Assembly (NCBI GenBank): GCA_025352085.1
Contig: JANXUA010000112.1
Span: 1-61,980, forward strand
DNA: 61,980 nt
From: Caulobacteraceae bacterium
Lineage (GTDB): Bacteria; Pseudomonadota; Alphaproteobacteria; Caulobacterales; Caulobacteraceae
Direction of reading: 5' to 3'
Of the stretch, positions 47,417 through 56,800 are shown one piece after another. Below the pieces are notes generated by a model that was given only the letters and a program-made list of their open reading frames with translations, was not told where the DNA came from and searched no databases. The translations under genes and the position numbers were made by a program. The stretch's first letter is position 1, and every line of letters starts with the position of its first letter.

Positions 47417-48265
47417 TCAGTCTTCCTTCAGGAAACGACGCAGGACCGCCTCGGCGCGGTCCGGCTCATCGCGATGGACCCCGTGGCCGGCGCCGCCAAA
47501 CACGTCCAGCGTAGCCAGGCCGGCAGGCAAGGCGCGATGAATCTCCTCGGCGCACGCCACCGGCGTGATCGGATCGAGGCCGCCGGCGAGCACCAGGGTC
47601 GGGCAGGCGACCTTGGCCAGATCGGCGACCATGTTCATGGTTCCCTGTTCGCCGGTGATGAAGTCAAACATCACCTCCAGGCGCATGATCGCGCGGGCGC
47701 GGGCCTGCTCCAGAGCCGGGTCCTTGGTCGGATTGTAAAGCGGCATGCACACGGCCATGTACTCGCCCGCCGCCTCGGCCGACGGATGGGTCCAGAAGGC
47801 GCGCGCGATGGTCTCGGCCCGCGCGCCGCCCAGCCGCGCCATCATGGCGTAGGTGGCGTCCAGATGCATCCGCGCCGCCGTCGATGACAGGATGAGCCGC
47901 GCCGGATGATCGGGATGTCGGGTGGCGTAGGACATCGCGACCATGCCGCCGAAGGAGAGGCCGTAAACCACCGGCTTTTCGATGCCGAGGATCTCGCAGA
48001 AATCGCGAATATCGTCGCCCCATTGCGGCAACCGCCAGGTTTCGCGCGCGCCGCCGGATCGACCGTTGCCCCTATGATCGAGGTAGATCACCTGATGGCT
48101 GTCGGCGAAGCGGTCGAAATAGGGCCGCATGAGCGAATGATCGAAACCCGGCCCGCCGTGCAGGACGATCAGGGTCGGACGCTCGACCATTTGCCCGCCG
48201 TCAACCGCGAGCTTTGAGCCCACGACATCGAAGAAGATCGGCGCGCCGTTGACGGTGACTTGCAT
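47417..48265 (-). CDS. Prolyl-iminopeptidase-like alpha/beta hydrolase
   Basis: 282 residues. Oxyanion-type HGGPG (36-40), the DHRGNGRS stretch, nucleophile elbow GLSFGG (S104), D232 and H262 give a complete triad in the usual order. HGGPG and DxRGxGRS are hallmarks of prolyl iminopeptidase and close relatives (family S33), which remove N-terminal proline; esterase relatives share them. It starts seven bases after the MHS transporter gene stop and ends four bases before the DUF2817 start, so the three are co-transcribed. Confidence 0.85.
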   Translation of the reverse strand: MQVTVNGAPIFFDVVGSKLAVDGGQMVERPTLIVLHGGPGFDHSLMRPYFDRFADSHQVIYLDHRGNGRSGGARETWRLPQWGDDIRDFCEILGIEKPVVYGLSFGGMVAMSYATRHPDHPARLILSSTAARMHLDATYAMMARLGGARAETIARAFWTHPSAEAAGEYMAVCMPLYNPTKDPALEQARARAIMRLEVMFDFITGEQGTMNMVADLAKVACPTLVLAGGLDPITPVACAEEIHRALPAGLATLDVFGGAGHGVHRDEPDRAEAVLRRFLKED

Positions 48266-48272
48266 GGTCGTT

Positions 48273-49559
48273 TCACTCCGCCGGCGCCAATCGCCAGTTT
48301 GCGACGTATTTGGGCGCCGTTTCCTTCGTCAAGACCGACGCGATTATGCCCATCACCATAAATCCCATGACATACCAGGCCGGCGCCAGCGGATCGCCGG
48401 TCCAGTGGATCAGGCTGGCGATAATCGGCTGGGTGGTGCCGCCGAAGATCGCCACCGACGCGGCGTAAATCGTGCCCAGGACCGCGCCGCGCAGCTCCTT
48501 GCGCAGGGATTCGGCCAGGCCGGCGTAAAGCGCCGCGCCGCTCAGGGCGAAAAGTCCCGAGAGCAGGGCGGTGACGCCGAGCAAGGCCGCGGCATTGTGC
48601 AGCCGCACCATCAGTGAGAAGGCCGGCAGGGCGGCGACGAGAAACGCCACCCGCGGCCAGATCAGCAAGGGCCGTCGCCCGAACCGATCGGTCAGCAAAC
48701 CGCCCGTCAGACTGAACACCAAGCCCGAGAGGCCCAGGACCAGGGTCGCCGCCAGGGACACGCCCGACGCCATGTGCAGGCTGGTCTGCGCGTAGGTGGT
48801 CATGAAGCTGAGCACATAGTTCGCCACCGTGCCCGACGCGATCAGGCCGAGTCCCAGGACAATGACGCGGGCATGGCCGATGAGGTCGGGACGCGTGGGC
48901 TGCACCGCCGACGGAGTTTCGTTATGGTGCAAGGTCTCGGGCAGGCTGAGACGCAACCAAAGGCCGAACGGCAGCACCGCCGCGCCGAGACCGAGCGCGA
49001 CGCGCCAGCCCCAGGTCTCCAGCCCAGCCGGTCCGGCGACCTTGGCCAGGATCACCCCGATGAGGCCGCCGGCGACGAAAGCCATGTTCTGACTGGCGCC
49101 CTGCCAGCACCCATAGAGGCCGCGCCTGGCCGGCGGCGAGGACTCGATCAGAAAGGCGGTGGTCGGCCCGACCTCGCCGCCGAGGGCGAAACCCTGCGCC
49201 AGCCGCCAGATCAGAGCCAGAATCGGCGCCGCCGGGCCGATCATGGCGTAGGACGGGGTCAGGGCCAGACCGAGAATGGCGACCCCCATCAGAGTCAGGC
49301 TGAACAACATGGCCGGCTTGCGCCCGACCTTGTCGGCGTAGCGCCCGATCAGCACCGCGCCCACGGGCCTCAAGGCGAAGCCGGCGCCGAAGGTCGCCAG
49401 CGACAGGATCAGCGAAATGAACGGCGAATGGCCGGGAAAAAAGGTCCGGCCGATCTGCACCGCGAAGGCGGCGTAGATGGTGAAGTCGTAGAACTCCAGG
49501 GCGTTGCCGGCCACGGCGGCGGCGACGTGGCGCTTGAGGATGGCGGGGGGGGCGGTCAC
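48273..49559 (-). CDS. MHS-family (MFS) metabolite:proton symporter
   Basis: 428 residues, 12 helices. The MHS signature AAVAGNALEFYDFTIYAAFA at the start, then RPVGAVLIGRYADKVGRKPAM and GEVGPTTAFLIESSPPARRG, matches the ProP/KgtP/ShiA group rather than drug exporters. Likely importer of a small organic acid, betaine or peptide-like compound. GTG at 49557-49559 starts the gene, six bases after the membrane-protein stop. Operon with two peptidase-like genes downstream. Confidence 0.88.
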   Translation of the reverse strand: MTAPPAILKRHVAAAVAGNALEFYDFTIYAAFAVQIGRTFFPGHSPFISLILSLATFGAGFALRPVGAVLIGRYADKVGRKPAMLFSLTLMGVAILGLALTPSYAMIGPAAPILALIWRLAQGFALGGEVGPTTAFLIESSPPARRGLYGCWQGASQNMAFVAGGLIGVILAKVAGPAGLETWGWRVALGLGAAVLPFGLWLRLSLPETLHHNETPSAVQPTRPDLIGHARVIVLGLGLIASGTVANYVLSFMTTYAQTSLHMASGVSLAATLVLGLSGLVFSLTGGLLTDRFGRRPLLIWPRVAFLVAALPAFSLMVRLHNAAALLGVTALLSGLFALSGAALYAGLAESLRKELRGAVLGTIYAASVAIFGGTTQPIIASLIHWTGDPLAPAWYVMGFMVMGIIASVLTKETAPKYVANWRLAPAE

Positions 49560-49565
49560 GGGCGG

Positions 49566-50462
49566 CTAGCTGAACGCGTCGGCGGCGCCGGCGCCGAAAC
49601 GACTGGAGAGCTGTTGGTAGATCGTCGGGGCGGGCGTGTACATCAGCGGCCAGAGCAGGGCCCCAAGGGCGCCGCTGACGATCAGGGTGACGATCCGCGC
49701 CGGCGTCATATAGGCGCCCAGCGAGCTCATATCCTGGTGCGCCAGCGCACCGGCGCCGCCGGCCAGCAGCGCGATCACGCCGATCACAATACCCGACAAC
49801 AGGCTGACCACGATCACCATCACGCCGGCGATGAGGTAGGTCCCGAGGATCGACCAGAACCGTCCCCTGGTCAGCGCCCAGGACCCGAACAGGTTCACCT
49901 TGGCGGTTTGAAACGTCAGGGCCGAAGCCAATGACAGTCTTACAAATACAAAAATCACAGCACACACCGCGGCCAGGGCGCCAAGCGCCGCCAACGGTTT
50001 GGCCACCGCCGCCAATAGGCCGGTCACGATGGTAAAGACCGTACCGCCGGCGAAAAACAGCAGACCGAGCAGGACCGCGAGGCCCAGTTGCCGCAATTCG
50101 TCGCCGCCGAGCCTGAAATAGCCGAATCTCTCTTCGGCGGGCCTCAGGACCACCCTGTTCATTGCGGCGGAGACGACGGCGCCGAGGGCGAGGCTGATCG
50201 GCAGGATCACAAGATAGGCCGGCAGAATCCCTTCATAGACCGACATGAATTTCTGCATATCGACGTGCCCCGGATCGGTCGCCGCGGATGCAAAGAACGC
50301 CGTGAGCTGCGTCATCGCCGGTCCGGCCATCCCGATCAGCACGCTCTGAATGACCAACTGCAAAATGACCGAGGCGGCCGCCCAGACCAGCAACGCCCTG
50401 GGATGCTCGCGCGCCACCCGAAAGCCGGTGAAGGCGGCGTCCTGAACTGAAAAATCCGCCAT
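49566..50462 (-). CDS. Multi-pass membrane protein of unknown function
   Basis: 298 residues with five or six helices (PRALLVWAAASVILQLVIQSVLIGM; LPAYLVILPISLALGAVVSAAM; GLAVLLGLLFFAGGTVFTIVTGLLAAVA; YLIAGVMVIVVSLLSGIVIGVIALLAGG). The overall shape resembles uncharacterised membrane proteins (DUF975/glycerophosphodiester-membrane-domain type) but no diagnostic motif is seen. An AGGAAA is upstream of ATG 50460-50462. First gene of the MHS/iminopeptidase/DUF2817 operon. Confidence 0.75.
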   Translation of the reverse strand: MADFSVQDAAFTGFRVAREHPRALLVWAAASVILQLVIQSVLIGMAGPAMTQLTAFFASAATDPGHVDMQKFMSVYEGILPAYLVILPISLALGAVVSAAMNRVVLRPAEERFGYFRLGGDELRQLGLAVLLGLLFFAGGTVFTIVTGLLAAVAKPLAALGALAAVCAVIFVFVRLSLASALTFQTAKVNLFGSWALTRGRFWSILGTYLIAGVMVIVVSLLSGIVIGVIALLAGGAGALAHQDMSSLGAYMTPARIVTLIVSGALGALLWPLMYTPAPTIYQQLSSRFGAGAADAFS

Positions 50463-50626
50463 ATCGTTTCCTGCGCGCCACTTACGCGCCGATAGTTACA
50501 GAAAGGCGCGGGCCGGAACAGCCCCCAGCGCCGCCGCCGTCCGCACATGACAGCAAATTCAAGATACAAGGCGTGTTTCGGCGGCTAGACTGCCCCAATT
50601 GTATCGGCGGATGGGAGAGGCGCTCA

Positions 50627-51298
50627 ATGCGACTGCTGATTGTTGAGGACGACACCGAGGCCTCCGGCGCGATGGTGACCGGTCTGGCGGAGGCCGGACA
50701 CGACTGCCTGTGCGCGCCCGACGGTGAGGCGGGCCTGGCGGCGGCGCGCGGAGGCGGCTTCGACGTGATGGTGGTGGACCGAATGATGCCCAAGCTGGAC
50801 GGCGTCGGCATGGTCGAAGCCCTGCGCCGCGACGGCGACCAGACGCCGGTGCTGTTTCTCTCGGCGCTGGGCGAAATCAATGACCGGGTTACCGGCCTGA
50901 ATGCCGGCGGCGACGATTATCTGGTCAAGCCCTACGCCCTGGCCGAACTGGTCGCCCGGGTCGAAGCCCTGTCGCGGCGGCGCGAGACGGGCTCGGTCCA
51001 GACCCTGCTGAAGCTCGGCGATCTGGAAATGGATTTGATCGGTCGCGAGGTCCGCCGGGCCGGCCGGGATATCGATCTGCAACCGCGCGAGTTTCAGTTG
51101 CTCGAATTTCTGATGCGTCACGGCGGCCAGTCGGTCACCCGCACCATGTTGCTTGAGGGCGTGTGGAACTATCATTTCGATCCGCAGACCAATGTGATCG
51201 ACGTGCATATCTCCCGCCTGCGCGCGAAGATCGACAAGGGGTTCGACAAGGCCATGCTGCAGACGGTTCGCGGCGCGGGCTATCGGCTGGAAGCGTGA
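50627..51298 (+). CDS. OmpR/PhoB-family response regulator
   Basis: 223 residues. Receiver domain: acidic D8/D9 in LLIVEDD, phosphorylation site D51 in VVDRMMPKLDG, and K in DDYLVKPY. C-terminal winged helix: DIDLQPREFQLLEFLMRHGGQSVTR, NVIDVHISRLRAKID and TVRGAGYRLEA. ATG 50627 with a GGGAGAGG upstream fits the receiver start. The partner histidine kinase begins 251 bases later; the gap is occupied by a repeat family C element. Neither stimulus nor target is evident. Confidence 0.93.
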   Translation: MRLLIVEDDTEASGAMVTGLAEAGHDCLCAPDGEAGLAAARGGGFDVMVVDRMMPKLDGVGMVEALRRDGDQTPVLFLSALGEINDRVTGLNAGGDDYLVKPYALAELVARVEALSRRRETGSVQTLLKLGDLEMDLIGREVRRAGRDIDLQPREFQLLEFLMRHGGQSVTRTMLLEGVWNYHFDPQTNVIDVHISRLRAKIDKGFDKAMLQTVRGAGYRLEA

Positions 51299-51342
51299 GG
51301 GCGGTCTTCGGCCCTTGACCCGCCTAGCGCCCCTTTCGCCCC

Positions 51343-51482
51343 CCGACCCTCCGTCATGGCCGACCGTCAGTGTCGGCCATCCATCGGGCGAGCGGGTGGG
51401 TGTGGCCGTGCGGCCGCACGGCCATCGAGAGGCCTCGCCGTATGGATCACCGGGACTTCCGCCCGGTGATGACGGTGGGGCG
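51343..51482. repeat. Intergenic repeat family C, copy 1
   Basis: 140 bases between a response regulator gene and its kinase gene. Left end CCCTCCGTCATGGCCGACCG, right end ATGACGGTGGGGCG, with core GGGCGAGCGGGTGGG and a central GCCGTGCGGCCGCACGGC palindrome. The other copies are 58969-59117 and, truncated by the window end, 61861-61980. Confidence 0.75.
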
Positions 51483-51549
51483 ATGATGGGAAACGCGCGT
51501 CGCGGCAACGTTTCGGCTTTAGTCAGTCAAGGTGAAAGGCCTTAGCTCC

Positions 51550-52953
51550 ATGCGCCTGCCGCGCCTGTTTCGCACCACGCCGTTTCGGCTGACCCTGCTG
51601 TTTCTGGCCCTGTTCGCCGCTTCGGCCAGCGCCTTCCTGGCCTATATCTATGTCGCCACGGCCGGCGAGGTCTCCAATCGCGCCGACGCCCGCGTCGCCC
51701 GCGAATTTCAATCCCTCGAGGCGGTGTACGCGCGCGGCGGCTTCCCCGCCCTGAACCAGGAGGTGATCGAGCGCACGACCAGCGATCGGCCCCTGCTGTA
51801 TCTTCTGATGAGCAAGACCGGCGCGCCGATCAGCGGCTCCATCGCCCGATCGCCGATACCGAATTTCGGCGGAACACGCGATTGGGCGAGCTTCACCCTG
51901 ACCGAGGTCGAAGTCGACGGCAGTCTGGTCAAACGACCGGCGCGGGGCCTGGAGGAACGGTTGAGCGGCGGAGAAATCCTGTTCGTCGGCGCCGATGTCA
52001 GCGAATCGGAAGCCTATGTGAACAAGATCCTGCGCGCCTTGTGGGGCGCGGGCGCCCTGATCGTCGTGCTGGGCCTCGCCGGCGGCGTGCTGGTCAGCCG
52101 CAATGTCAGCCGCAACATCGCCGGACTGACCGGGGTGATCGATCAGGCGCGGAGCGGGGATCTCGCCGCCCGCGCGCCGGTGCGCGGGACCGGCGACGAG
52201 TATGATGAATTGGCGGCGGGCCTCAACGACATGCTCGGGCGTCTGGAGCGGTCGATCGCCGGCATGCGCCACGCGGGCGACGCCATCGCCCACGACCTGC
52301 GCTCGCCGCTCACCCGCCTGCGCGCTCGCCTGGAGGCGGCGATGATCGAGGCGGACGCCGGACGGTCCGACGCCAAGCTCGCCCTGCACCAGGCCCTCGA
52401 GGACGCCGACGGCGTCTTGCGCACCTTCACCGCGGTCCTGGCCATCGCGCGGCTGGAAGCGGCGACCGACGCACCGTCGCAGGCGGTGTTTGATCCAGGC
52501 GAACTGGCCCGCGACGTGACCGAGCTTTACGAACCCCTGTGCGAAGACAAAGGTCTCGCCTTCGAGGCGGAGATCGCGCTCGGCCTGCGCCTGAAGGGCA
52601 GCCGCGAGATCATCGCCCAGGCCCTGGCCAACCTCCTGGACAATGCGGTGAAATACACCCCGGCCGGCGGCGCGATCATGCTGCGGGTTCGGCGCAGATC
52701 CTCCGGCGAAATCGAGTTTTCCGTCACCGACACCGGCCCCGGCATCGGGCCGGACGACCGCGACCGGGTCGTCGAGCGGTTCGTCCGCCTGGAGAACAGC
52801 CGCAATGCGCCTGGCGTCGGTCTCGGTCTTTCCCTCGTCGCCGCCGTGGCGCGCGCCCATCGCGGCCGGCTGGAGCTTGACGAAGGGCCGGGCTCGATCG
52901 ATGGCGGCGGCCCCGGACTGCGGGCGGCCCTGGTTTTCCCCGCGGGCGCATGA
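51550..52953 (+). CDS. Sensor histidine kinase
   Basis: 467 residues from ATG 51550 (GTG 51532 would add six codons). Two membrane helices (TLLFLALFAASASAFLAYIYV and IVVLGLAGGVLVS) flank a periplasmic region of about 130 residues; then HAMP (VSRNIAGLTGVIDQARSGDLAAR), dimerisation/phospho-acceptor HDLRSPLTRLR (H248), N-box LANLLDNAVKYTP, G1 DTGPGIG and G2 GVGLGLSL. The TGA stop (52951-52953) overlaps the glnE ATG. Paired with the upstream OmpR-type regulator. HDLRSPLTRL resembles the RstB/CusS-like HisKA group. Confidence 0.9.
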   Translation: MRLPRLFRTTPFRLTLLFLALFAASASAFLAYIYVATAGEVSNRADARVAREFQSLEAVYARGGFPALNQEVIERTTSDRPLLYLLMSKTGAPISGSIARSPIPNFGGTRDWASFTLTEVEVDGSLVKRPARGLEERLSGGEILFVGADVSESEAYVNKILRALWGAGALIVVLGLAGGVLVSRNVSRNIAGLTGVIDQARSGDLAARAPVRGTGDEYDELAAGLNDMLGRLERSIAGMRHAGDAIAHDLRSPLTRLRARLEAAMIEADAGRSDAKLALHQALEDADGVLRTFTAVLAIARLEAATDAPSQAVFDPGELARDVTELYEPLCEDKGLAFEAEIALGLRLKGSREIIAQALANLLDNAVKYTPAGGAIMLRVRRRSSGEIEFSVTDTGPGIGPDDRDRVVERFVRLENSRNAPGVGLGLSLVAAVARAHRGRLELDEGPGSIDGGGPGLRAALVFPAGA

Positions 52954-55829
52954 CGGCTCTCGCCCAATCCCTGCGGCCATGCGGGCCGGTCGTCGACGCG
53001 ACGGCCGCATTCCGCGCTCACGAGCCTCTGGCGGACAGTGCGGTGGCCGAAGGCTGGTCGGCGGTGCTGGAGACCGCCTGGCCGGCCTTGGCGCCGATGT
53101 TCGCGGCCTCGCCTTATCTCGCCGGCCTCGCCCGGCGCGCGCCGGACGCCCTGCGACTGATTTTGGAGGACGACCCGGACGCGCGCCTGGCCGCTGTCCT
53201 GGCGGCGACTGAAGCCGGCGCCGCCGACCCCGACATCGGTCACGCCGAACGGCGCCTGCGCGAGCTCAAAGCCGAGTTGCACCTGTTGACCGCGCTCGCC
53301 GATCTGGGCGGGGTCTGGGACCTGGAGCAGGTCACCGGCGCGCTTAGCCGCTTCGCCGACGCCGCCGTGCGCGTCGCCTTCGCGCTGGCCGGGCGGGAAG
53401 CGCTCGCCGCCGGCAAAATCGCCCGCCTCGGTGTTGGCGACGAAGGACCCCTCCCCGGCCTCTTCTGCATCGCCATGGGCAAGCACGGCGCATTCGAGCT
53501 GAACTATTCCAGCGATATCGATATCTCGTTTTTCCACGAGCCGGACGCGCTGGCGCTCGCGCCTGGCGTCGAGGCCCAGCCGTTCGCCGCCCGCATGGCC
53601 GATCGGATCGCCGACATCCTGCAGCGACGCACCGTCGAGGGCTATGTCTTCCGTGTCGATACGCGGCTGCGGCCCGATCCGTCGTCAACGCCGGTGTCGG
53701 TGTCGGTCCCGGCGGCGTTCAACTATTACGAGAGCGTCGGCCAGAACTGGGAGCGCGCCGCCTTCATCAAAGCTCGCGTCGCGGCGGGCGACAGGGTCCA
53801 CGGGCAGGCTTTCCTGGACGCCCTGCAGCCGTTCATCTGGCGGCGCAATCTCGACTTCGCGGCCATCGCCGACATCCATTCGATCAAGCGGCAGATCCAC
53901 GCGCACAAGGTCGACGATCGCCTCGACGCCGCCGGCGCCGATCTCAAGCTGGGCCGCGGCGGTATCCGCGAGGTGGAGTTCTTCGTCCAGACCCAGCAAC
54001 TGATCCTGGGCGGGCGCCAGGGGAGTCTGCGCTCGCCGCGCACCCTGGGCGCCCTCGCCGCCCTGGCGGAGGCCGGCCACGTCACGCCGGACGCCGCGAG
54101 CGAAATGACGGGCGCCTATCGCACGCTGCGGGCGATGGAACACCGCGTGCAGATGATCGCCGACGAGCAGACCCATCGCCTGCCGCGGTCCGACAAGGAC
54201 CGCCGCGCCGTCGCCGCCCTGGCCGGCTATCCGACGCTCGGACGGTTCGACGCGGCGGTGGGCAAGCTTCTCAGAGGCGTCAACCGCCGCTACGGTGCCC
54301 TGTTCGCCGGCGAGGAAGAGCTCTCGTCGCGCTTCGGCAGCCTGGTGTTCACCGGCGTGGAGGATGACGCCGAAACCCTGGCGACCCTGGGCCGGATGGG
54401 ATTTGCCGAGCCTGCAAGGATCAGCGGCGCGATCCGCGCCTGGCATCACGGCCACATCGGGGCCACGCGCACCGAGCGCGGCCGCGAGCTCTTCACCCGT
54501 CTGGCCCCGCGCCTTCTGGACGCCATCGCCGCCACTGGCGCGCCCGACACCGCCTTCGCCCGGTTCGGCGACTTCTTCGCCGCCCTGACCGCCGGCGTAC
54601 AGACCCAGTCGCTGTTTCTGGCCCAGCCGCGCCTGCTCGATCTGGTGGTGCGGGTGATGGCCTTCGCCCCCCGCTTTGCCCGCACTCTGGCGCGCCGACC
54701 GGCGGCGCTCGACGCCCTGCTCGACGCCAGTTTCTTCGACCCCGCCGCCCACGCGGTCGATATCGCGGCCCAGCTCGCGGCGGCCGCCGATTACGAGGGC
54801 GCGATGAATCTGGCCCGGCGGCTGTACGCCGAACACGCCTTTCGCATCGGCGCCCAGGTCTTGAGCGGCGTCGCCGACGCCAAGGCCTCGGGCCTGGCCT
54901 TCACCGACCTCGCCGACGACCTGATCGCGGGCCTCGCGGCGGCGTCTCTCATCGAAATCAAGCGTCAGGCCGGGGATTTTCCGGGCGGTGTCGCGGTCAT
55001 CGCGCTGGGCAAATGCGGGTCGCGCGAAATGACCGCCCGCTCGGACCTCGATCTGATGACGCTGTATCGATCGACCGCGCCCGATGGCGCGTCGACGATC
55101 AAGGGCTGGAGCGCCGACACCTTCTACGCCCGGTTCACCCAGCGTCTCGTCGCGGCCCTGTCCGCGCCGACCACCGAAGGGGGTCTCTATGAAGTCGATC
55201 TCAAGCTACGGCCGTCGGGAACCAAGGGCCCCGTGGCCGTAAGCTTCGCCGCCTTCGAGGCCTACTACGCCGGCGCCGCCGAGACCTGGGAGTTCCTGGC
55301 CCTGACCCGCGCCCGCGTTGTGTGGGCGACCACGCCCGCTTTTTCCGCCGCCGCGATGCGCGCCGTCGAAACCGCCCTGCGCCGTCCGCGTGACCCGGCC
55401 AGCACCGCCGCCGACGTCGCCGACATGCGTGATCTGATGAGTGAAGAGCGCCCCGCCGAAGGATTTTGGGACATGAAGTTGAGCGAAGGCGGTCTGGTCG
55501 ATATCGAGTTTTGCGCCCAATATCTGCAACTCCTCGGCGGCCCGTTGCACCAGAACACCGGCGCAGCGCTCGTCGCCCAGAGCGAGGCCGAGCCTGGTCG
55601 ACGACGGGACCTTGACGCCCTCCACCGCGCCTGGACCGTGCAGCAATCGCTGTCGCAACTTCTCAAAATCGCTTTGGAAGACGATGCCGATGTCGACGCC
55701 GAGCCGGCGGCGTTCAAGGCTCTGCTGGCGAAGGCGGGCGGGGCGCGCGGTTTCGCTGCGTTGAAGACCAAACTGGAAACCGCGCGGGCCGCGGCGCACG
55801 GAGTGTTTGAGAGAATGGTGCGGTCTTAG
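52950..55829 (+). CDS. glnE: Bifunctional glutamine synthetase adenylyltransferase/adenylyl-removing enzyme
   Basis: 959 residues. Two nucleotidyltransferase units: the N-terminal adenylyl-removing one with AMGKHGAFELNYSSDIDISFF near residue 170, and the C-terminal adenylating one with ALGKCGSREMTARSDLDLMTLY near 680, separated by LKLGRGGIREVEFFVQTQQ and followed by MKLSEGGLVDIEF. Adenylylates glutamine synthetase when nitrogen is plentiful and removes the AMP when it is scarce, under PII control. ATG 52950 overlaps the kinase stop, so the gene is translationally coupled to a two-component system. Confidence 0.96.
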   Translation: MTALAQSLRPCGPVVDATAAFRAHEPLADSAVAEGWSAVLETAWPALAPMFAASPYLAGLARRAPDALRLILEDDPDARLAAVLAATEAGAADPDIGHAERRLRELKAELHLLTALADLGGVWDLEQVTGALSRFADAAVRVAFALAGREALAAGKIARLGVGDEGPLPGLFCIAMGKHGAFELNYSSDIDISFFHEPDALALAPGVEAQPFAARMADRIADILQRRTVEGYVFRVDTRLRPDPSSTPVSVSVPAAFNYYESVGQNWERAAFIKARVAAGDRVHGQAFLDALQPFIWRRNLDFAAIADIHSIKRQIHAHKVDDRLDAAGADLKLGRGGIREVEFFVQTQQLILGGRQGSLRSPRTLGALAALAEAGHVTPDAASEMTGAYRTLRAMEHRVQMIADEQTHRLPRSDKDRRAVAALAGYPTLGRFDAAVGKLLRGVNRRYGALFAGEEELSSRFGSLVFTGVEDDAETLATLGRMGFAEPARISGAIRAWHHGHIGATRTERGRELFTRLAPRLLDAIAATGAPDTAFARFGDFFAALTAGVQTQSLFLAQPRLLDLVVRVMAFAPRFARTLARRPAALDALLDASFFDPAAHAVDIAAQLAAAADYEGAMNLARRLYAEHAFRIGAQVLSGVADAKASGLAFTDLADDLIAGLAAASLIEIKRQAGDFPGGVAVIALGKCGSREMTARSDLDLMTLYRSTAPDGASTIKGWSADTFYARFTQRLVAALSAPTTEGGLYEVDLKLRPSGTKGPVAVSFAAFEAYYAGAAETWEFLALTRARVVWATTPAFSAAAMRAVETALRRPRDPASTAADVADMRDLMSEERPAEGFWDMKLSEGGLVDIEFCAQYLQLLGGPLHQNTGAALVAQSEAEPGRRRDLDALHRAWTVQQSLSQLLKIALEDDADVDAEPAAFKALLAKAGGARGFAALKTKLETARAAAHGVFERMVRS

Positions 55830-55837
55830 GTTTGGGC

Positions 55838-55966
55838 TCCCTCCCCTTTATGGGGAGGGTCGAGACGGAGCGAAGCAAAGTCCGGGGTGGGGAACCGTCC
55901 GGGCTGATCGACACTTCCCCACCCGTCCCGCTTCGCGGTCCACCCTCCCCATGATGGGGAGGGAAA
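55838..55966. repeat. Intergenic repeat family A, copy 3
   Basis: 129 bases, same orientation as copy 1, with ends CTCCCTCCCCTTTATGGGGAGGG and CCTCCCCATGATGGGGAGGGA. It runs from 8 bases after glnE up to the open frame of the DUF1295 gene; its last GGGGAGGGA would act as a Shine-Dalgarno-like sequence for a possible ATG at 55970. Confidence 0.75.
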
Positions 55967-56005
55967 GCTATGCTGTTGACCAGAAACCGAAAGCCGGATC
56001 GACCC

Positions 56006-56800
56006 ATGACCATCGCCCACCTCCTGCTCACCAACTTCGCGATCTCCGCCGCGCTCTTCATCGGTCTGTGGCTGATCAATCTGCGCACCCGTGACCCGAG
56101 CTTCATCGACAGCTGGTGGGCGCTGGGGATGGTGGCGATCGCTTGGGCCAGCTTCATCGCCGAACCGAACCGGGGGCCGCACGCCGTCCTGCTCACCGCT
56201 CTATGCACCGCGTGGGGGCTGAGATTGGGGGTCTATCTGCTTTGGCGCTGGCGCAAACACGGACCGGACCGGCGCTACACAACCATGATGGCCCTGGCGC
56301 AAAGCGAACGGGGTTGGGGATACGCCAAAGCCTCGCTGCTCTTGGTGTTCGCCCTGCAGATGCCGTTGCAGTTTGTCGTCGGTCTGCCGGCGCAGCTGGG
56401 TCAATGGGGCGCCCCAATTGCGCTGGGTCCATGGGCGTGGGCGGGCGCCGCGCTGGCGATCATCGGCATTGTGTTCGAGAGCGTCGGCGATTTCCAGCTT
56501 GTCGCCTTCAAGGCCGATCCGGCCAACGCCGGCAAGGTATTGCAATCGGGCCTGTGGCGCTTCACCCGCCACCCCAACTATTTCGGCGACGCCTGCGTTT
56601 GGTGGGGTCTCTATCTGATCGCCGCCGAGACGGGGCTGGGCGCCTGGTCCCTGCCCGGCCCGGTTCTGATCACCGTCCTGCTCACCCGCTGGAGCGGCGT
56701 GCCGACGGTGGAGGGCCGGATGCGGCGCAAGAAGCCGGACTACGAGGCCTATGTGGCGCGCACGTCCGGCTTCATTCCGATGTGGCCGAAGAAGGACTGA
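56006..56800 (+). CDS. DUF1295 membrane protein (steroid 5-alpha-reductase-like / isoprenylcysteine methyltransferase-like)
   Basis: 264 residues (276 if ATG 55970 is used). About six helices: LLLTNFAISAALFIGLWLI, WWALGMVAIAWASFIA, TALCTAWGLRLGVYLLWRW and others. SFIDSWWALG and GLWRFTRHPNYFGDACVWWG match the DUF1295 pattern, in which RHPNYFG is the usual nucleotide-binding motif shared with sterol reductases and ICMT. The C-terminal EAYVARTSGFIPMWPKK is also typical. Probably a membrane oxidoreductase or methyltransferase; the substrate is not known. Confidence 0.82.
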   Translation: MTIAHLLLTNFAISAALFIGLWLINLRTRDPSFIDSWWALGMVAIAWASFIAEPNRGPHAVLLTALCTAWGLRLGVYLLWRWRKHGPDRRYTTMMALAQSERGWGYAKASLLLVFALQMPLQFVVGLPAQLGQWGAPIALGPWAWAGAALAIIGIVFESVGDFQLVAFKADPANAGKVLQSGLWRFTRHPNYFGDACVWWGLYLIAAETGLGAWSLPGPVLITVLLTRWSGVPTVEGRMRRKKPDYEAYVARTSGFIPMWPKKD

